A stretch of DNA of 64,000 bases, from the NCBI RefSeq assembly GCF_014192395.1, contig NZ_JACHXW010000008.1:207858-271857 (forward strand). The letters are read 5' to 3'. This stretch comes from Paenibacillus endophyticus. GTDB taxonomy: Bacteria; Bacillota; Bacilli; Paenibacillales; Paenibacillaceae. Of the stretch, positions 8,765 to 18,257 are shown piece by piece. Made by a program: the position numbers and the translations under genes. The notes beneath the pieces were generated by a model, which saw only the letters and a list, made by a program, of their open reading frames with translations, had not been told where the DNA came from and did no database searches. Numbering within the stretch: the first letter of the stretch is position 1; the number at the start of each line of letters is the position of its first letter.

Positions 8765-9625
8765 CTAAAGATGCGTATGCCTCGGGTCAACGAGCTGCCG
8801 CAGGTGATTGCCAAGCTTATCGAATGCCCGTACAGTCAGCAGCAGTCCTAAACCGGGGAATACAGCCAGCCACCACATGCCGGTAGACAAATAACGCATG
8901 GATTCCGATAGTATGATGCCGATAGCCGGCTGATGCGGCGACATACCTAGACCAAGAAAGGTGATCGCGGCTTCATGCAGTACCGCATGCGGGAATAGGA
9001 CAAGAAATCCGACCAGCAATTGCGGGAGCAAATGCGGCGCTAGATGGCGTATCGCAACCTTTAAGCGGGAGCTTCCCAGCTTTCTCGCCACGAGCACATA
9101 TTCGGCTGCCATCAGCTGCATGGCTTCCGCTCGAATGATTCTGGCTAAGCTGGGCCAATGAGTGAGCATGATGCCGATCGCAATGCCTTTGAGTCCGCCG
9201 CCGCATACAAATGCGATCAGTATGAGCATTACGAGATGCGGCACGCTCATGCATACATCGATCAGCCAGCTGATCATTCGGTCAACGGTGCGCCCAAGCG
9301 TAGCTGCCATCAGGCCCATCGTCGCTGCGATGACAACGCTGCAGGCTGCGCCGAGCAAACCGACCTTTATGCTCAAGGCAAGGCCCTTCACGGTACGGGA
9401 GAGCATGTCCCTTCCAAGCCAATCGGTTCCGAACAAGTGAGTCATCGATGGCGCAAGGTTGCGGTTCTCAAGCTGGACGGATAAACCCGAAGAACCGAGC
9501 AGCCAGCTGCAGGCAGCGATACCAGCAAGAAAAATGGCTGCCAGTATCGTTGAAGCGAAGGTTCTGCGCCGTTCATTCCAGCGGTTCGCTCCGTTTAATG
9601 TTACAACTGAAGATGCTTGCTTCAT
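8765..9625 (-). CDS. nikC: Nickel ABC transporter permease, NikC/DppC type
   Basis: A 286-residue inner-membrane permease of the binding-protein-dependent transport family, with about six hydrophobic segments. Family landmarks are HLFGTDWLGRDMLSR near residue 65, and the ATPase-contact EAA loop around EYVLVARKLGSSRLKVAIRHLAPHLL. It overlaps nikB by four bases, so the two permeases are translationally coupled and should form the NikBC channel. Confidence 0.88.
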   Translation of the reverse strand: MKQASSVVTLNGANRWNERRRTFASTILAAIFLAGIAACSWLLGSSGLSVQLENRNLAPSMTHLFGTDWLGRDMLSRTVKGLALSIKVGLLGAACSVVIAATMGLMAATLGRTVDRMISWLIDVCMSVPHLVMLILIAFVCGGGLKGIAIGIMLTHWPSLARIIRAEAMQLMAAEYVLVARKLGSSRLKVAIRHLAPHLLPQLLVGFLVLFPHAVLHEAAITFLGLGMSPHQPAIGIILSESMRYLSTGMWWLAVFPGLGLLLTVRAFDKLGNHLRQLVDPRHTHL

Positions 9626-10617
9626 CTCCTAGCCCCCTTCTCCAGCCTAAGCCTTGGATCTACGATATGGTAAAAGTAATCCGCCAACGTATTTCCCGTA
9701 AATACAAACAGCGTGCTGCAAAGGACGAGTCCCATCAACAAGGGCACATCTCCTCGAAGCCCGGCTTCTACCGTCGCTTGCCCTAAGCCTGGATAAGAAA
9801 AAACCTGCTCCGCAAGGACAGCCCCCCCGAACAGTTCGCCAAACGACGCGAATTGAAGCGTGATCGCGGGAAGCGCAATATTGCGCAGCGCATGTCTGAA
9901 AAAAAGGCGCGCCCCCCGTTCGCCTCTTGCTCTGGCGAATAATATAAAATCGCTGTCCATCACCTCAATGAGCTTCTGCCGGGTATGCAGCGCGATAGGT
10001 GCAATCCCAACGATGCTTAACGTTATGCCCGGCAAGATCATATGCCGGATGTAATCGAAGAATGTAACGCTGCCTGCCAGCATCCCGGCTGGCACGCCTA
10101 GCCCGACAGGCAGCAAGCCTAGCCATACGGCAACTATCATCATAAGCAGAAGTCCGACCCAAAAAGCAGGCGTTGAGGCAAGCGTATAGCAAAAGCCGGT
10201 AATGACGCGGTCGAGCCAGGAGCCTTTCCTTAGCGCAGCTGCTGCACCAACTGTGAATCCAATAATACCGGATAAGGTCCATGCGAATGCCATCAGCCAT
10301 ACCGAATGCATAAACCGCTCTCCTATTACTTTTGTTACGGCTTCACGGTAAATCATAGAAGTTCCCATGTCGCCTTGAATCAGCGCGCCTGCCCATTTCA
10401 TGAATCGCTCGGCAAACGGCTTATCGAGTCCCCAATACGCAGCAATTTCTTCCCGCTGCTCCGCACCGACGCGCATCACATCGGCGCCAATATAGGATTG
10501 AACCGGATCAATCGGCGACATCGCAACCAGAGCAAACGTAATCATGCTCACGGTGGCCAACAGTAGAAAAAGACGAATTATTTTTTTACCCGTGAATACA
10601 GCTATTCCTCGCAGCAT
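9622..10617 (-). CDS. nikB: Nickel ABC transporter permease, NikB/DppB type
   Basis: A 331-residue permease. The N terminus has the DppB pattern (LLATVSMITFALVAMSPIDPV), the middle shows GLDKPFAERFMKWAGALIQGDMGTS, and the EAA loop lies near DFILFARARGERGARLFFRHALRN. ATG at 10617 is preferred over the TTG six bases earlier because AGAGGA is better spaced to it. It follows nikA by 23 bases. Confidence 0.88.
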   Translation of the reverse strand: MLRGIAVFTGKKIIRLFLLLATVSMITFALVAMSPIDPVQSYIGADVMRVGAEQREEIAAYWGLDKPFAERFMKWAGALIQGDMGTSMIYREAVTKVIGERFMHSVWLMAFAWTLSGIIGFTVGAAAALRKGSWLDRVITGFCYTLASTPAFWVGLLLMMIVAVWLGLLPVGLGVPAGMLAGSVTFFDYIRHMILPGITLSIVGIAPIALHTRQKLIEVMDSDFILFARARGERGARLFFRHALRNIALPAITLQFASFGELFGGAVLAEQVFSYPGLGQATVEAGLRGDVPLLMGLVLCSTLFVFTGNTLADYFYHIVDPRLRLEKGARR

Positions 10618-10640
10618 GTGCAATCCTCTTCCCGTTGCTG

Positions 10641-12227
10641 TTATTTCCAGCCCCAGCTTTCAATATTATCCGTTACTGGCCAGCCGTGGCCATGCGGTTG
10701 AATACGCTGCTTCCCGATATCCAAGCCGTCCTTCACTAAATATAGATGATCAATGTTGACAAGCCAGGCCCACGGCGCGTCTCCTTTGACGCTTAGGCCC
10801 GTCTTTCCGTCCCACTGCGCTTTTTTCCAGTATTCGATCGATTCCTCCTCGGTGCGAGCCTCAAGTGCCTGTTCAAACCATTTGTCTACTGCCGGATTGT
10901 TGTAATATCCCGTATTGTAATAATCGACTCCGCCGAAATCACTGCTGTAAAGATTGTACATTTCGAGCGGATCATGGCTGCCCCATCCGAGCAGAATGGC
11001 ATTGGCATGCATGAGCTTCTCCAGCTCGTCCCAGCTCTTGCCTTCTACATTGATTCGAATGCCGGCATCCTTGACCATCTCTGCAGCTGCAAGCGCCAGT
11101 GATTGCCTCGTTACATCGCCTGCCGGATACAGCAGCGTAAATTCCGCCTTTAATCCGTCCTTCTCCACGACTCCGTCGTTATCGTTGTCTGACCAGCCTC
11201 CGTCCTTCAAAATGCGGAGCGCCGCATCCGTGTCATGATCTTCGAGCTTTGTATCCTCGTTCCACCAGGGCAAGCCGTCATTTGCGGTATAAGCTGGCGA
11301 GCCGTAGCCTTCCAATACGCCCTCGACCAATTGTTCACGATTGATCACTGTGTTAATCGCAAGGCGAATCGCTTTATCAGCCGTTACGTCATTGCCAATC
11401 GCATATCCCTTGTCTGTTTTTCCGCCTGCTTTCACATAAGGAAATGCAATGCCGCGGTTATCGACCGTTTTCACCGCTTCCAGCCGCATGCCGGCAACCT
11501 CTTGGCCGCTGAATGCGGAAGGGATATAAGCCACGTCCACGCTGCCTGCTTTTGCAGCCGCGAAAGCAGCATCCTCATTCAAAAACAAAAATGTCAGCTT
11601 ATGGAATGATGGCTTCTTGCCGTAGTAATGCTCATTTGCCTCTACGATGAGCTGCTGTCCGCGATCCCATTGTACAAATGTGAAGGGACCTGAACCGATT
11701 GGCTGCTCCGCATATGAGCTGCTGTATGCATGCTTTGGCACGATTCCTGTCGTAATCAAAAAATAGACAAAGGTAGACTGCGGTTTCTTAAGCTGAAATC
11801 TGACTTCATTTTCTCCTGCTGTTACACTTGCCAAATTCGTCAAATCGATAGCCGAGCCGTTGCTCGCTGACGTATCGAACGTGAACTTTACGTCTTCGGA
11901 CGTCAGCGGCTTCCCATCAGAGAATACGACATCGCCGCGCAGTTGGACTGTCCAGGTTAGCCCATCTTCGCTCACTTCATAGCTCTTTGCCAAGTCGCCT
12001 TCGATTTTCAAATCATCATCCCGCTTGAGCAGCGTGCTCTGGAATAGCGGAGAACCATAGCGTCCCCAGCCCTTTGTCGGATCGAAGCCCGTATCAGGCT
12101 CCGCCCCGATTGCCACGATAAGCGAATCCGCTTTAGTCGTGCCGGTAGTCGGCTTGGCCGCACTGCAGCCATTTACGATTAATAGAATAGCCAAAACAGA
12201 AATGATCGTTAACCCTATTTTTTTCAA
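10641..12227 (-). CDS. nikA: Nickel-binding lipoprotein of the ABC transporter (NikA-like)
   Basis: A family-5 extracellular solute-binding protein of about 528 residues that captures nickel, probably as a complex with small organic ligands. The TTG at 12225-12227 is taken as the start because it gives a compact lipoprotein signal (KKIGLTIISVLAILLIVNG-C) right after a GGGCGGGG site; the open frame continues upstream to 12284 without a good site. Conserved landmarks include DGLTWTVQLRGDVVFSDGKPLT and the C-terminal HGHGWPVTDNIESW. Peptide transport is the main alternative, but nikR directly upstream and this C-terminal motif favour nickel. Confidence 0.85.
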   Translation of the reverse strand: MKKIGLTIISVLAILLIVNGCSAAKPTTGTTKADSLIVAIGAEPDTGFDPTKGWGRYGSPLFQSTLLKRDDDLKIEGDLAKSYEVSEDGLTWTVQLRGDVVFSDGKPLTSEDVKFTFDTSASNGSAIDLTNLASVTAGENEVRFQLKKPQSTFVYFLITTGIVPKHAYSSSYAEQPIGSGPFTFVQWDRGQQLIVEANEHYYGKKPSFHKLTFLFLNEDAAFAAAKAGSVDVAYIPSAFSGQEVAGMRLEAVKTVDNRGIAFPYVKAGGKTDKGYAIGNDVTADKAIRLAINTVINREQLVEGVLEGYGSPAYTANDGLPWWNEDTKLEDHDTDAALRILKDGGWSDNDNDGVVEKDGLKAEFTLLYPAGDVTRQSLALAAAEMVKDAGIRINVEGKSWDELEKLMHANAILLGWGSHDPLEMYNLYSSDFGGVDYYNTGYYNNPAVDKWFEQALEARTEEESIEYWKKAQWDGKTGLSVKGDAPWAWLVNIDHLYLVKDGLDIGKQRIQPHGHGWPVTDNIESWGWK

Positions 12228-12256
12228 AAAAACCCCGCCCGTCAATGTTAAGTTTA

Positions 12257-12285
12257 GTAACACGAATACGGGATATTGTAACACG
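12257..12285. repeat. Direct repeat GTAACACG x2 upstream of nikA
   Basis: GTAACACG occurs at 12257-12264 and 12278-12285, 21 bases apart, i.e. two helical turns, immediately upstream of the chosen nikA start. It may be part of a control region; it does not match the palindromic E. coli NikR operator. Confidence 0.35.
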
Positions 12286-12335
12286 TTTTATTCAAAATAT
12301 CATTAAATATGCTCTATTATCCATGATTATCGCAT

Positions 12336-12373
12336 AAAAAAAGACTACCTCACATGGTCGGACCTGACCATAG
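12336..12373 (-). terminator. Terminator between nikR and nikA
   Basis: On the minus strand a stem (ATGGTC at 12354-12359 with GACCAT at 12366-12371, extended by CTA/TAG across an internal loop) is followed by seven T residues. It would separate nikR from nikABCDE transcription, or act as an attenuator. Confidence 0.6.
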
Positions 12374-12464
12374 AAATAGCCTTCAATATGAACCAACCTA
12401 GAACCATGAAGGAAGAATGACTCTAGAGCTGTGAATGTTAACCACTTCAAAACCGCAAGCAGCC

Positions 12465-12914
12465 CTATGTATGCTTATGCTCCTTTGACGCGTCATGCTT
12501 GTCGGCATAGGTAACAGACAGCTCAGCGTAAATAACGCCTTTCTGCGCTTGAATCTGCCGATGGAGCGAGCGCAGCCGTGCGAGCTCGCCTCTTACGACG
12601 ATGACCTCCAAGCATTGATCATGATTCAAGTGAACATGCATATTCGAGATAATGTCATGGTGAAAGCGATGCTGTACTTCCATCAAGACGATCGGAAGAT
12701 CACTGACATGATGATCATAGACGAGCACGATTGTACCTGCCACATGCTCATCCCCATTCATGCGGGAAGGCTCGAGCAAGGAGCGCCTTGCCATATCCCG
12801 TATGGCTTCCGACCGGTTTGTATATCCTTGTTCGTCAATATACTGGTCAAACTGCTCGATTAAAGGCGCCGGGAAGGAGACTCCGAACCGGACTAGCTCA
12901 TCCCTTTCCGCCAT
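12465..12914 (-). CDS. nikR: Nickel-responsive regulator NikR
   Basis: A 149-residue repressor with an N-terminal ribbon-helix-helix domain (residues 1-48, VRFGVSFPAPLIEQFDQYI and SEAIRDMARR) and a C-terminal ACT-like metal domain. The four nickel ligands are present with the E. coli spacing: His82, His93, His95 and Cys101 (E. coli 76/87/89/95), within QHRFHHD and MHVHLNHDQC. ATG at 12914 follows AGGGTG by about eight bases; a GTG at 12923 is too close to that site. It is upstream of and codirectional with nikABCDE, which it should repress when nickel is replete. Confidence 0.95.
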   Translation of the reverse strand: MAERDELVRFGVSFPAPLIEQFDQYIDEQGYTNRSEAIRDMARRSLLEPSRMNGDEHVAGTIVLVYDHHVSDLPIVLMEVQHRFHHDIISNMHVHLNHDQCLEVIVVRGELARLRSLHRQIQAQKGVIYAELSVTYADKHDASKEHKHT

Positions 12915-12972
12915 ATGCTTCACACCCTGCCTGCTTTAATTTATTTATGTGCTCGAGCGTGCAAATTTGCCT

Positions 12973-13275
12973 TCACACAATCGGATAATCAATGACAATG
13001 ACGTTCTCGATCAAACCATCCAGCATCGCTACGAAGCTTTGGTGGGCAGGATGCGGGCCATAGTCTTGCAAGGCCTGCCGATCGGTGAAGGTTACCCTTA
13101 GACCAAGCATATAGCCTTGAATATTGCCTGTCTCCAACGTTTCATTGCGGCCTGCTGTCAACTCGACGATACCTGGAACTTGTGTCTTAAGCGCATGCAG
13201 CGCCTCCAGCAGCTCCGCTTCTTTGCTAGGAGACAACGCTTCTTTAAACTTAAAGGATACCAAATGTTCGAACAT
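12973..13275 (-). CDS. Dabb (stress-responsive A/B barrel) family protein
   Basis: A 100-residue single-domain protein with the dimeric alpha/beta-barrel pattern: N-terminal MFEHLVSFKFK, central GRNET, and C-terminal YGPHPAHQSFV. The ATG at 13275 has AGAGGAGAG seven bases upstream; longer starts cut into the next promoter region. Members of this family are small cytoplasmic proteins, some enzymatic, with no firm general role. It is divergent from the MocR-type gene with about 190 bases between them, so that regulator might control it. Confidence 0.85.
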   Translation of the reverse strand: MFEHLVSFKFKEALSPSKEAELLEALHALKTQVPGIVELTAGRNETLETGNIQGYMLGLRVTFTDRQALQDYGPHPAHQSFVAMLDGLIENVIVIDYPIV

Positions 13276-13466
13276 GCAATCGGACTCTCCTCTCATGCTT
13301 TTCGCGTGATTTCTACCTATCATACCACGGAGCTCAGCCAATATGGTAACCTTGAATTGGATGGGGCATAATACTTCCAATTGGTTCTGTACAATTCATG
13401 CGCAGTCCGTTACCGTTATAATTGCACATCAAATACCTACCATTATGGTTAAAGGATGAACCCGCC

Positions 13467-14897
13467 GTGTGGAAACCTGATCGCTCAGCCCCCATGCCGT
13501 TATACCGGCAAATCGTCGAGCATATCGAGCGCGGCATTACCTATGCGCAGCTCCCCCCAGGCAGCGTGCTGCCTTCCGAGCGCAAGCTCGCCGAGCAGCT
13601 TGGCGTTAACCGCAGCACCGTCGTTCAAGCTTACGAGGAGCTGAGAGCTTCGGGGTTAGTGGAAAGCACCGTTGGCAGCGGAACGCGCGTAAGCTTGACC
13701 AAGTGGGGTGTATCACCCCTGCATACGCCGAATTGGCGCTTATATACGGAGGGAGGCACCTTCCTGCCCAATCTGCCATTTATGAGAAGAATTCGGGAAG
13801 TAACGCGCTATGATGCATCCATCATTAACATGGCAAGCGGAGAGCTTTCATCTGATCTTTTCCCAAATCGTATCGTGAGCCGGATTTTACGCGAGGAGTC
13901 GTTCGATGAGCATCTGGGCTATGATGACCCGCAGGGCTATTTGCCGCTCCGGCAAGCCCTTGTGAATAAGCTGCTGCAGGATCAAAACCTGATCACATCC
14001 GAAACGTCTATGTTAATCACATCCGGATCGCAGCAATCCTTGTATTTGATTACGCAATGTTTATTATCGCCGGGAGATGCGGTAGCCATCGAGGATCCTT
14101 CCTACACCTATTCGCTGCCGATGTTTCAATCAGCAGGCTTGCGAATCTTCCGGCTGCCTGTCCATGCGGATGGCATTGATCCAGAGGATATCATCACGCT
14201 GTACAAGAACCACCGTATCCGAATGGTCTTTTTAAATCCCAATTATCAGAATCCTACCGGCACTACCCTAAGCGATGTCAAAAAAAAAAGAGTCCTTGCC
14301 ATTGCCGCCGACCTGCGTATTCCAATCGTAGAGGATGACCCGTTCAGCTTGACCGACTTCCGCGGCAGCATTCCGACATCGCTTAAGTCGCTGGACAAAG
14401 ACGGCATTGTCCTGTATATCGGCTCGCTTTCCAAAACAGCAGCCTCCGGCCTTCGCATTGGCTGGCTGGTTGCTCCCCAATCAGTCGTAGACCGTCTCTC
14501 TGACGCGAGGCAGCAGATGGATTTCGGCTTGAGCATAATAGCCCAGTGGACTGCGGAGCGCCTGCTTGCCTCTGAAGAATTCGATAAACATATCAAGGAG
14601 CTGCGCCAATCGCTGCAGCAGAAGCAGCTTCTTATGTTGGAGGCGCTCACGCATACACTGCAAGATCGAATCAGCTTTGTCCCGCCGGTTGGCGGCCTGA
14701 ATGTATGGTGCAAAATCAACCACGCTATCGATGACGGCAAATTGCTTGAGGAAGCGATCAAACGCGGCGTCGTATTTGTTCCCGGTAGCGTGTACGGCTC
14801 TGAGCCGGGGCATGTTCGCCTCAGCTACGCAAAGCCGAGGCCTGAAGAAATAGCGATAGGCATATCTGCCTTCGCGGAAGCTTTGGAGCGCAGCTAA
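13467..14897 (+). CDS. MocR/GabR-type regulator (GntR helix-turn-helix plus aminotransferase fold)
   Basis: A 476-residue fusion. Residues about 8-75 are a GntR winged helix (PLYRQIVEHIERG, LPSERKLAEQLGVNRSTVVQAYEEL); the rest is a fold-type I PLP aminotransferase domain with NPNYQNPTG, IVEDDPF and the PLP-lysine segment GSLSKTAASGLRIGW. The GTG at 13467 is chosen because AAAGGA lies upstream and because a TATAAT at 13417-13422 overlaps the earlier TTG start. Members act as PLP-dependent regulators of vitamin B6, amino acid or GABA metabolism; no such gene is adjacent, so the target is unknown. Confidence 0.9.
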   Translation: MWKPDRSAPMPLYRQIVEHIERGITYAQLPPGSVLPSERKLAEQLGVNRSTVVQAYEELRASGLVESTVGSGTRVSLTKWGVSPLHTPNWRLYTEGGTFLPNLPFMRRIREVTRYDASIINMASGELSSDLFPNRIVSRILREESFDEHLGYDDPQGYLPLRQALVNKLLQDQNLITSETSMLITSGSQQSLYLITQCLLSPGDAVAIEDPSYTYSLPMFQSAGLRIFRLPVHADGIDPEDIITLYKNHRIRMVFLNPNYQNPTGTTLSDVKKKRVLAIAADLRIPIVEDDPFSLTDFRGSIPTSLKSLDKDGIVLYIGSLSKTAASGLRIGWLVAPQSVVDRLSDARQQMDFGLSIIAQWTAERLLASEEFDKHIKELRQSLQQKQLLMLEALTHTLQDRISFVPPVGGLNVWCKINHAIDDGKLLEEAIKRGVVFVPGSVYGSEPGHVRLSYAKPRPEEIAIGISAFAEALERS

Positions 14898-14921
14898 CAT
14901 GAATGAGAGGAGTTGATTGCG

Positions 14922-15056
14922 ATGACTTACATTATCATTTTGAGCGCTTTGTTTTTTGGCGGCATTATCTACATCCTGCTGGCTGGAGCAGGCATCATCC
15001 GTGATGACAACCATATTCAAGACCAGATTTTGAAGAGAATGAATGACGGTCATTAA
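14922..15056 (+). CDS. Small membrane protein, 44 residues
   Basis: A short frame with ATG at 14922 and TAA at 15054-15056, preceded by AGAGGAG nine bases upstream. It encodes a peptide with one hydrophobic helix (residues 3-25, rich in Ile/Leu/Gly) followed by a charged tail ending DQILKRMNDGH. It starts 25 bases after the MocR-type gene in the same direction and is probably cotranscribed. I do not recognise it. The clean ribosome site and the membrane-helix-plus-charged-tail layout support a real gene; a role as a modulator of a membrane protein would be guesswork. Confidence 0.65.
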   Translation: MTYIIILSALFFGGIIYILLAGAGIIRDDNHIQDQILKRMNDGH

Positions 15057-15093
15057 CTAATAACCTTCCCCCATCGGTTGTTTACGGGAATAG

Positions 15094-15129
15094 AAAAAAG
15101 GCTGTACAGGTTATACATCCTGTACAGCC
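15094..15129 (-). terminator. Terminator of the lacZ operon
   Basis: A perfect 11-base stem (GGCTGTACAGG at 15100-15110 with CCTGTACAGCC at 15119-15129) with an 8-base loop. On the minus strand it is followed by six T residues and lies 20 bases past the lacZ stop. It could also slow transcription from the MocR side. Confidence 0.88.
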
Positions 15130-15149
15130 ATTTCTATATGATATCCAAC

Positions 15150-18100
15150 CTACAAACGCTGAATATTGAATTCAAACGCCAGCTCTTGGTTAGCTGGAAT
15201 TAAATACTCATCATGTACCGGTGCACCCCAGCTGTCGTCGCCGCCAACACCCATCTGTCTGCCTGCTACCGTAATCACGGTATAATGCACGTTCGGCAGC
15301 TCATAGTGATGATATGCGCTCTCAAGCTCAAATGCAGTGTATGGAGAAATATTGCATTCCACTGGCTGCTTGGCTGGTGCCGTAATTCGAATGCCCTGGC
15401 CATAGTCATTGCTGATACTAACGCGACGAACGCCTGTACGGTTGCCTGATTCCTGAGGAACAACATAACCCGATACATTATCTGCCGCATCGTTCTGGAA
15501 CTCGCTTAATCTGGCTCCGAACGCGCGGTCGATATAGTTTTCTTCAGGACCCATTGCATACCAATCCAAATGGCAATAATCCGCTGGAACCTTGAAAGAA
15601 AGCGCGAATATCGGAAGTTTCGGCAAGCCCTCGACGCCTACATAACGTGATTTCACATGCAAGCTTCCGTCTGGCTTCACCGTGTAAGCAACGGATACTT
15701 GAACATCTGCGCTTATGCTTAGCTTATAGTCGAAAGTGACGGTTGCGTTGCCTTCTTCCTCGACAAGCCGCACGCTAATGCATTTGCGAGTCAAGCTGGC
15801 AGCGAACCATGCTCCAGAATCGAAGCCAAGCGCAAAGCCTTTGTCATTATCGGTTGTTGCACGCCAGAACAACGGTGCCGGCGGGATTGCAATCATTTCT
15901 CTGCCCGCATAATTAACCGAAATCAACGTACCTGCTTGCTTCGAGAACATGATGCTGAAATCGCGTCCATGCACACCGATATTAACATCGCCCTGCACGA
16001 CTCTAAGCGATCCTTCTTGCTGCATTTCAACTTGATTGCCCTCTGTTACGAATACATATTGACCGAACGAGGTCTCATGACCCGCATCCGCCCAAAGCGT
16101 ACCCTCTTTCAGCAGTAGCGAAGCGTGAATGGCGTATTCGCCAGGCTCGTCCGTGTTTGGCAGCGACAGCTCCACATACGCTTCGGATTGCGCGTCAACC
16201 GCGATGCTTTGCGTGCTGCGGAATATTTCTTTCCCTTCAAGATGCAGCGTGAGCACCAGTTCATAAGCATCCGTACCCTCGAACAGATTTTCGTTGATGA
16301 TTTTCAAGCCGCTGCGGTCAGGAATCAGCTTAATGTTTTGGTAAAGGAACTTAACCTCCTGCATCTTGGGCGATTCCTTGCGGTCCGCGAATACGATGCC
16401 GTTCGTACAGAAGTTATAGTCCGTCGCCCGGTCGTCGAAATCGCCGCCGAAAGCCAAAAACTCTTTGCCATAACGATCTTTTTTCACAATGACCTGATCG
16501 ATATAATCCCAAATAAATCCGCCTTGATACATCGGATATTTCTGCTCAAGCTCCGTGTATTTGTGCATGCCGCCAACCGAGTTGCCCATTGCATGCATAT
16601 ATTCGCAGCTGATGTATGGCTTCTGCGGATCAGCGTTCAAGTATTCCTCAATATCGGCGGGCTTCGCATACATCCGGCTTTCCATGTCGCTGGTCGCATC
16701 ATAAGTTCGGTTGTGGAATACGCCTTCGTATTGAACGAGCCTGCTCGGGTCCGTCTCACGGAAATAATGGGATACGTTCAGAAGTACCTCACCAGCATAA
16801 GCCTCGTTGCCTACGGACCAAATGAGAATAGAAGGATGGTTCTTATCCCGTTCCACCATCGAAATCGCGCGATCCATTACGATCGGCTGCCATTCCGGTT
16901 TGTTCTCCGGGATGTTCCAGGACGGCTCAACCGCGCCCATTTTTTGCCATGACCCATGCGTCTCCAGGTTCATCTCGTCAATTACATAGACACCATAAAT
17001 ATCGCATAGCTCGTACCATAACGATTGGTTCGGGTAATGGGAGGTGCGAACGGCATTCAGATTGTTGCGTTTAAGGGTAGCTATATCCCACAGCATGTCT
17101 TCCTTCGTGATGGAACGTCCTCTGCGGCTGTTGAATTCATGGCGGTTAACGCCTTTGAATACGATACGTTTCCCGTTGAGATGCATAACCTTGTCAATCA
17201 TTTCGAAGTTGCGGAAACCTACCCTTTGCGGAACGGCTTCAACTAGCTTGCCTTCTGAATCAAAAACCGATATATAAAGCATATACAAATAGGGCTTCTC
17301 TGCGCTCCACGGCGTTACTTGTCCGGCATCCATCGACACGGTTGCCTTGCCGTCCCCGAACGACTCGGATTTGCCTGTTGCGACTATTTGACCGTCTGCA
17401 TCCTTCAAAGTCATGGTCACGCTGGATGGCTGTTCGCCTGACAGCTTCAAATCTACGCGCAATTGACCGTTCTTGTATGCTTGATCAAGCTCAGCATGTA
17501 CGAACAGGTCACTTACGTGAACACTAGGAACTGTATATAAATATACATCGCGGAATATACCTGAAAAACGCCAAAAATCCTGATCTTCCAGCCAGCTGCC
17601 CGTGCTACGTTGATATACTTCTACCGCAAGCTTATTTTCGCCTTCAACCAGAAACGGAGTCAAATCGAATGCCGATGGCGTGAAGCTGTCTTCGCTATAA
17701 CCGACAAATTGCCCGTTCAGCCATAGATAGAAGGCGGACTCTACCCCTTGAAACGAAAGATACACAGGCTTGCCCTGCATATTGCCCGGCACAGAGAAAT
17801 ATTTCACATAGCTGCCAACCGGATTATGGTCCTCGGGAATTGCAGGCGGACGAATATCATTGTGGCCATCCCATGGATACATCGTATTCACATACTGAGG
17901 TTTGCCAAAGCCTTGCAGCTGAATATGGCCCGGAACTTCTATACTGCTCCAGCCATTGCAGTCATAGTCCGCTTCATGAAATAACGCTGGACGATCGGCA
18001 GGTTTAACGGAATAGGCGAATTTCCAGCTGCCGTTCAATGAGTGGCGAAGTGCCATTGGCGCTTCCTTCTCGGCTTCCTCTACCGTCTCGTAATAACGGT

Positions 18101-18182
18101 GATCAGAGTGGGCCGGCAAACGGTTTACCGCAAATACGCTCACATCCGTGAGCCAGCTCACATTCGGTTTCATTGTAGTCAT
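15150..18182 (-). CDS. lacZ: Beta-galactosidase, GH2 (LacZ type)
   Basis: A 1010-residue enzyme of full LacZ length that hydrolyses beta-galactosides. Domain order: N-terminal jelly roll (about 50-220), immunoglobulin-like domain, TIM barrel (about 335-630), second sandwich domain and the C-terminal beta-gal small-chain domain (about 735-1005). The acid/base is Glu460 in IWSVGNEAY and the nucleophile Glu527 in PYISCEYMHAMGNS. No signal peptide, so it acts in the cytoplasm on imported sugar. It is the last gene of the response regulator-kinase-binding protein-permease cassette, which should supply the galactoside. Start at 18182 has AGGGGA eight bases upstream. Confidence 0.95.
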   Translation of the reverse strand: MTTMKPNVSWLTDVSVFAVNRLPAHSDHRYYETVEEAEKEAPMALRHSLNGSWKFAYSVKPADRPALFHEADYDCNGWSSIEVPGHIQLQGFGKPQYVNTMYPWDGHNDIRPPAIPEDHNPVGSYVKYFSVPGNMQGKPVYLSFQGVESAFYLWLNGQFVGYSEDSFTPSAFDLTPFLVEGENKLAVEVYQRSTGSWLEDQDFWRFSGIFRDVYLYTVPSVHVSDLFVHAELDQAYKNGQLRVDLKLSGEQPSSVTMTLKDADGQIVATGKSESFGDGKATVSMDAGQVTPWSAEKPYLYMLYISVFDSEGKLVEAVPQRVGFRNFEMIDKVMHLNGKRIVFKGVNRHEFNSRRGRSITKEDMLWDIATLKRNNLNAVRTSHYPNQSLWYELCDIYGVYVIDEMNLETHGSWQKMGAVEPSWNIPENKPEWQPIVMDRAISMVERDKNHPSILIWSVGNEAYAGEVLLNVSHYFRETDPSRLVQYEGVFHNRTYDATSDMESRMYAKPADIEEYLNADPQKPYISCEYMHAMGNSVGGMHKYTELEQKYPMYQGGFIWDYIDQVIVKKDRYGKEFLAFGGDFDDRATDYNFCTNGIVFADRKESPKMQEVKFLYQNIKLIPDRSGLKIINENLFEGTDAYELVLTLHLEGKEIFRSTQSIAVDAQSEAYVELSLPNTDEPGEYAIHASLLLKEGTLWADAGHETSFGQYVFVTEGNQVEMQQEGSLRVVQGDVNIGVHGRDFSIMFSKQAGTLISVNYAGREMIAIPPAPLFWRATTDNDKGFALGFDSGAWFAASLTRKCISVRLVEEEGNATVTFDYKLSISADVQVSVAYTVKPDGSLHVKSRYVGVEGLPKLPIFALSFKVPADYCHLDWYAMGPEENYIDRAFGARLSEFQNDAADNVSGYVVPQESGNRTGVRRVSISNDYGQGIRITAPAKQPVECNISPYTAFELESAYHHYELPNVHYTVITVAGRQMGVGGDDSWGAPVHDEYLIPANQELAFEFNIQRL

Positions 18183-18257
18183 TGCGATTTCCCCTTATAG
18201 TCATGTAAAAGTCAGGAGGCGCGTATCGAGCACGCGGCCGCCTGACTTTTCGTGTAC

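Noticed and set aside
7203..12227. Dipeptide/oligopeptide transporter
   Set aside because: The protein families overlap, but NikR with intact nickel ligands directly upstream makes nickel the better call.
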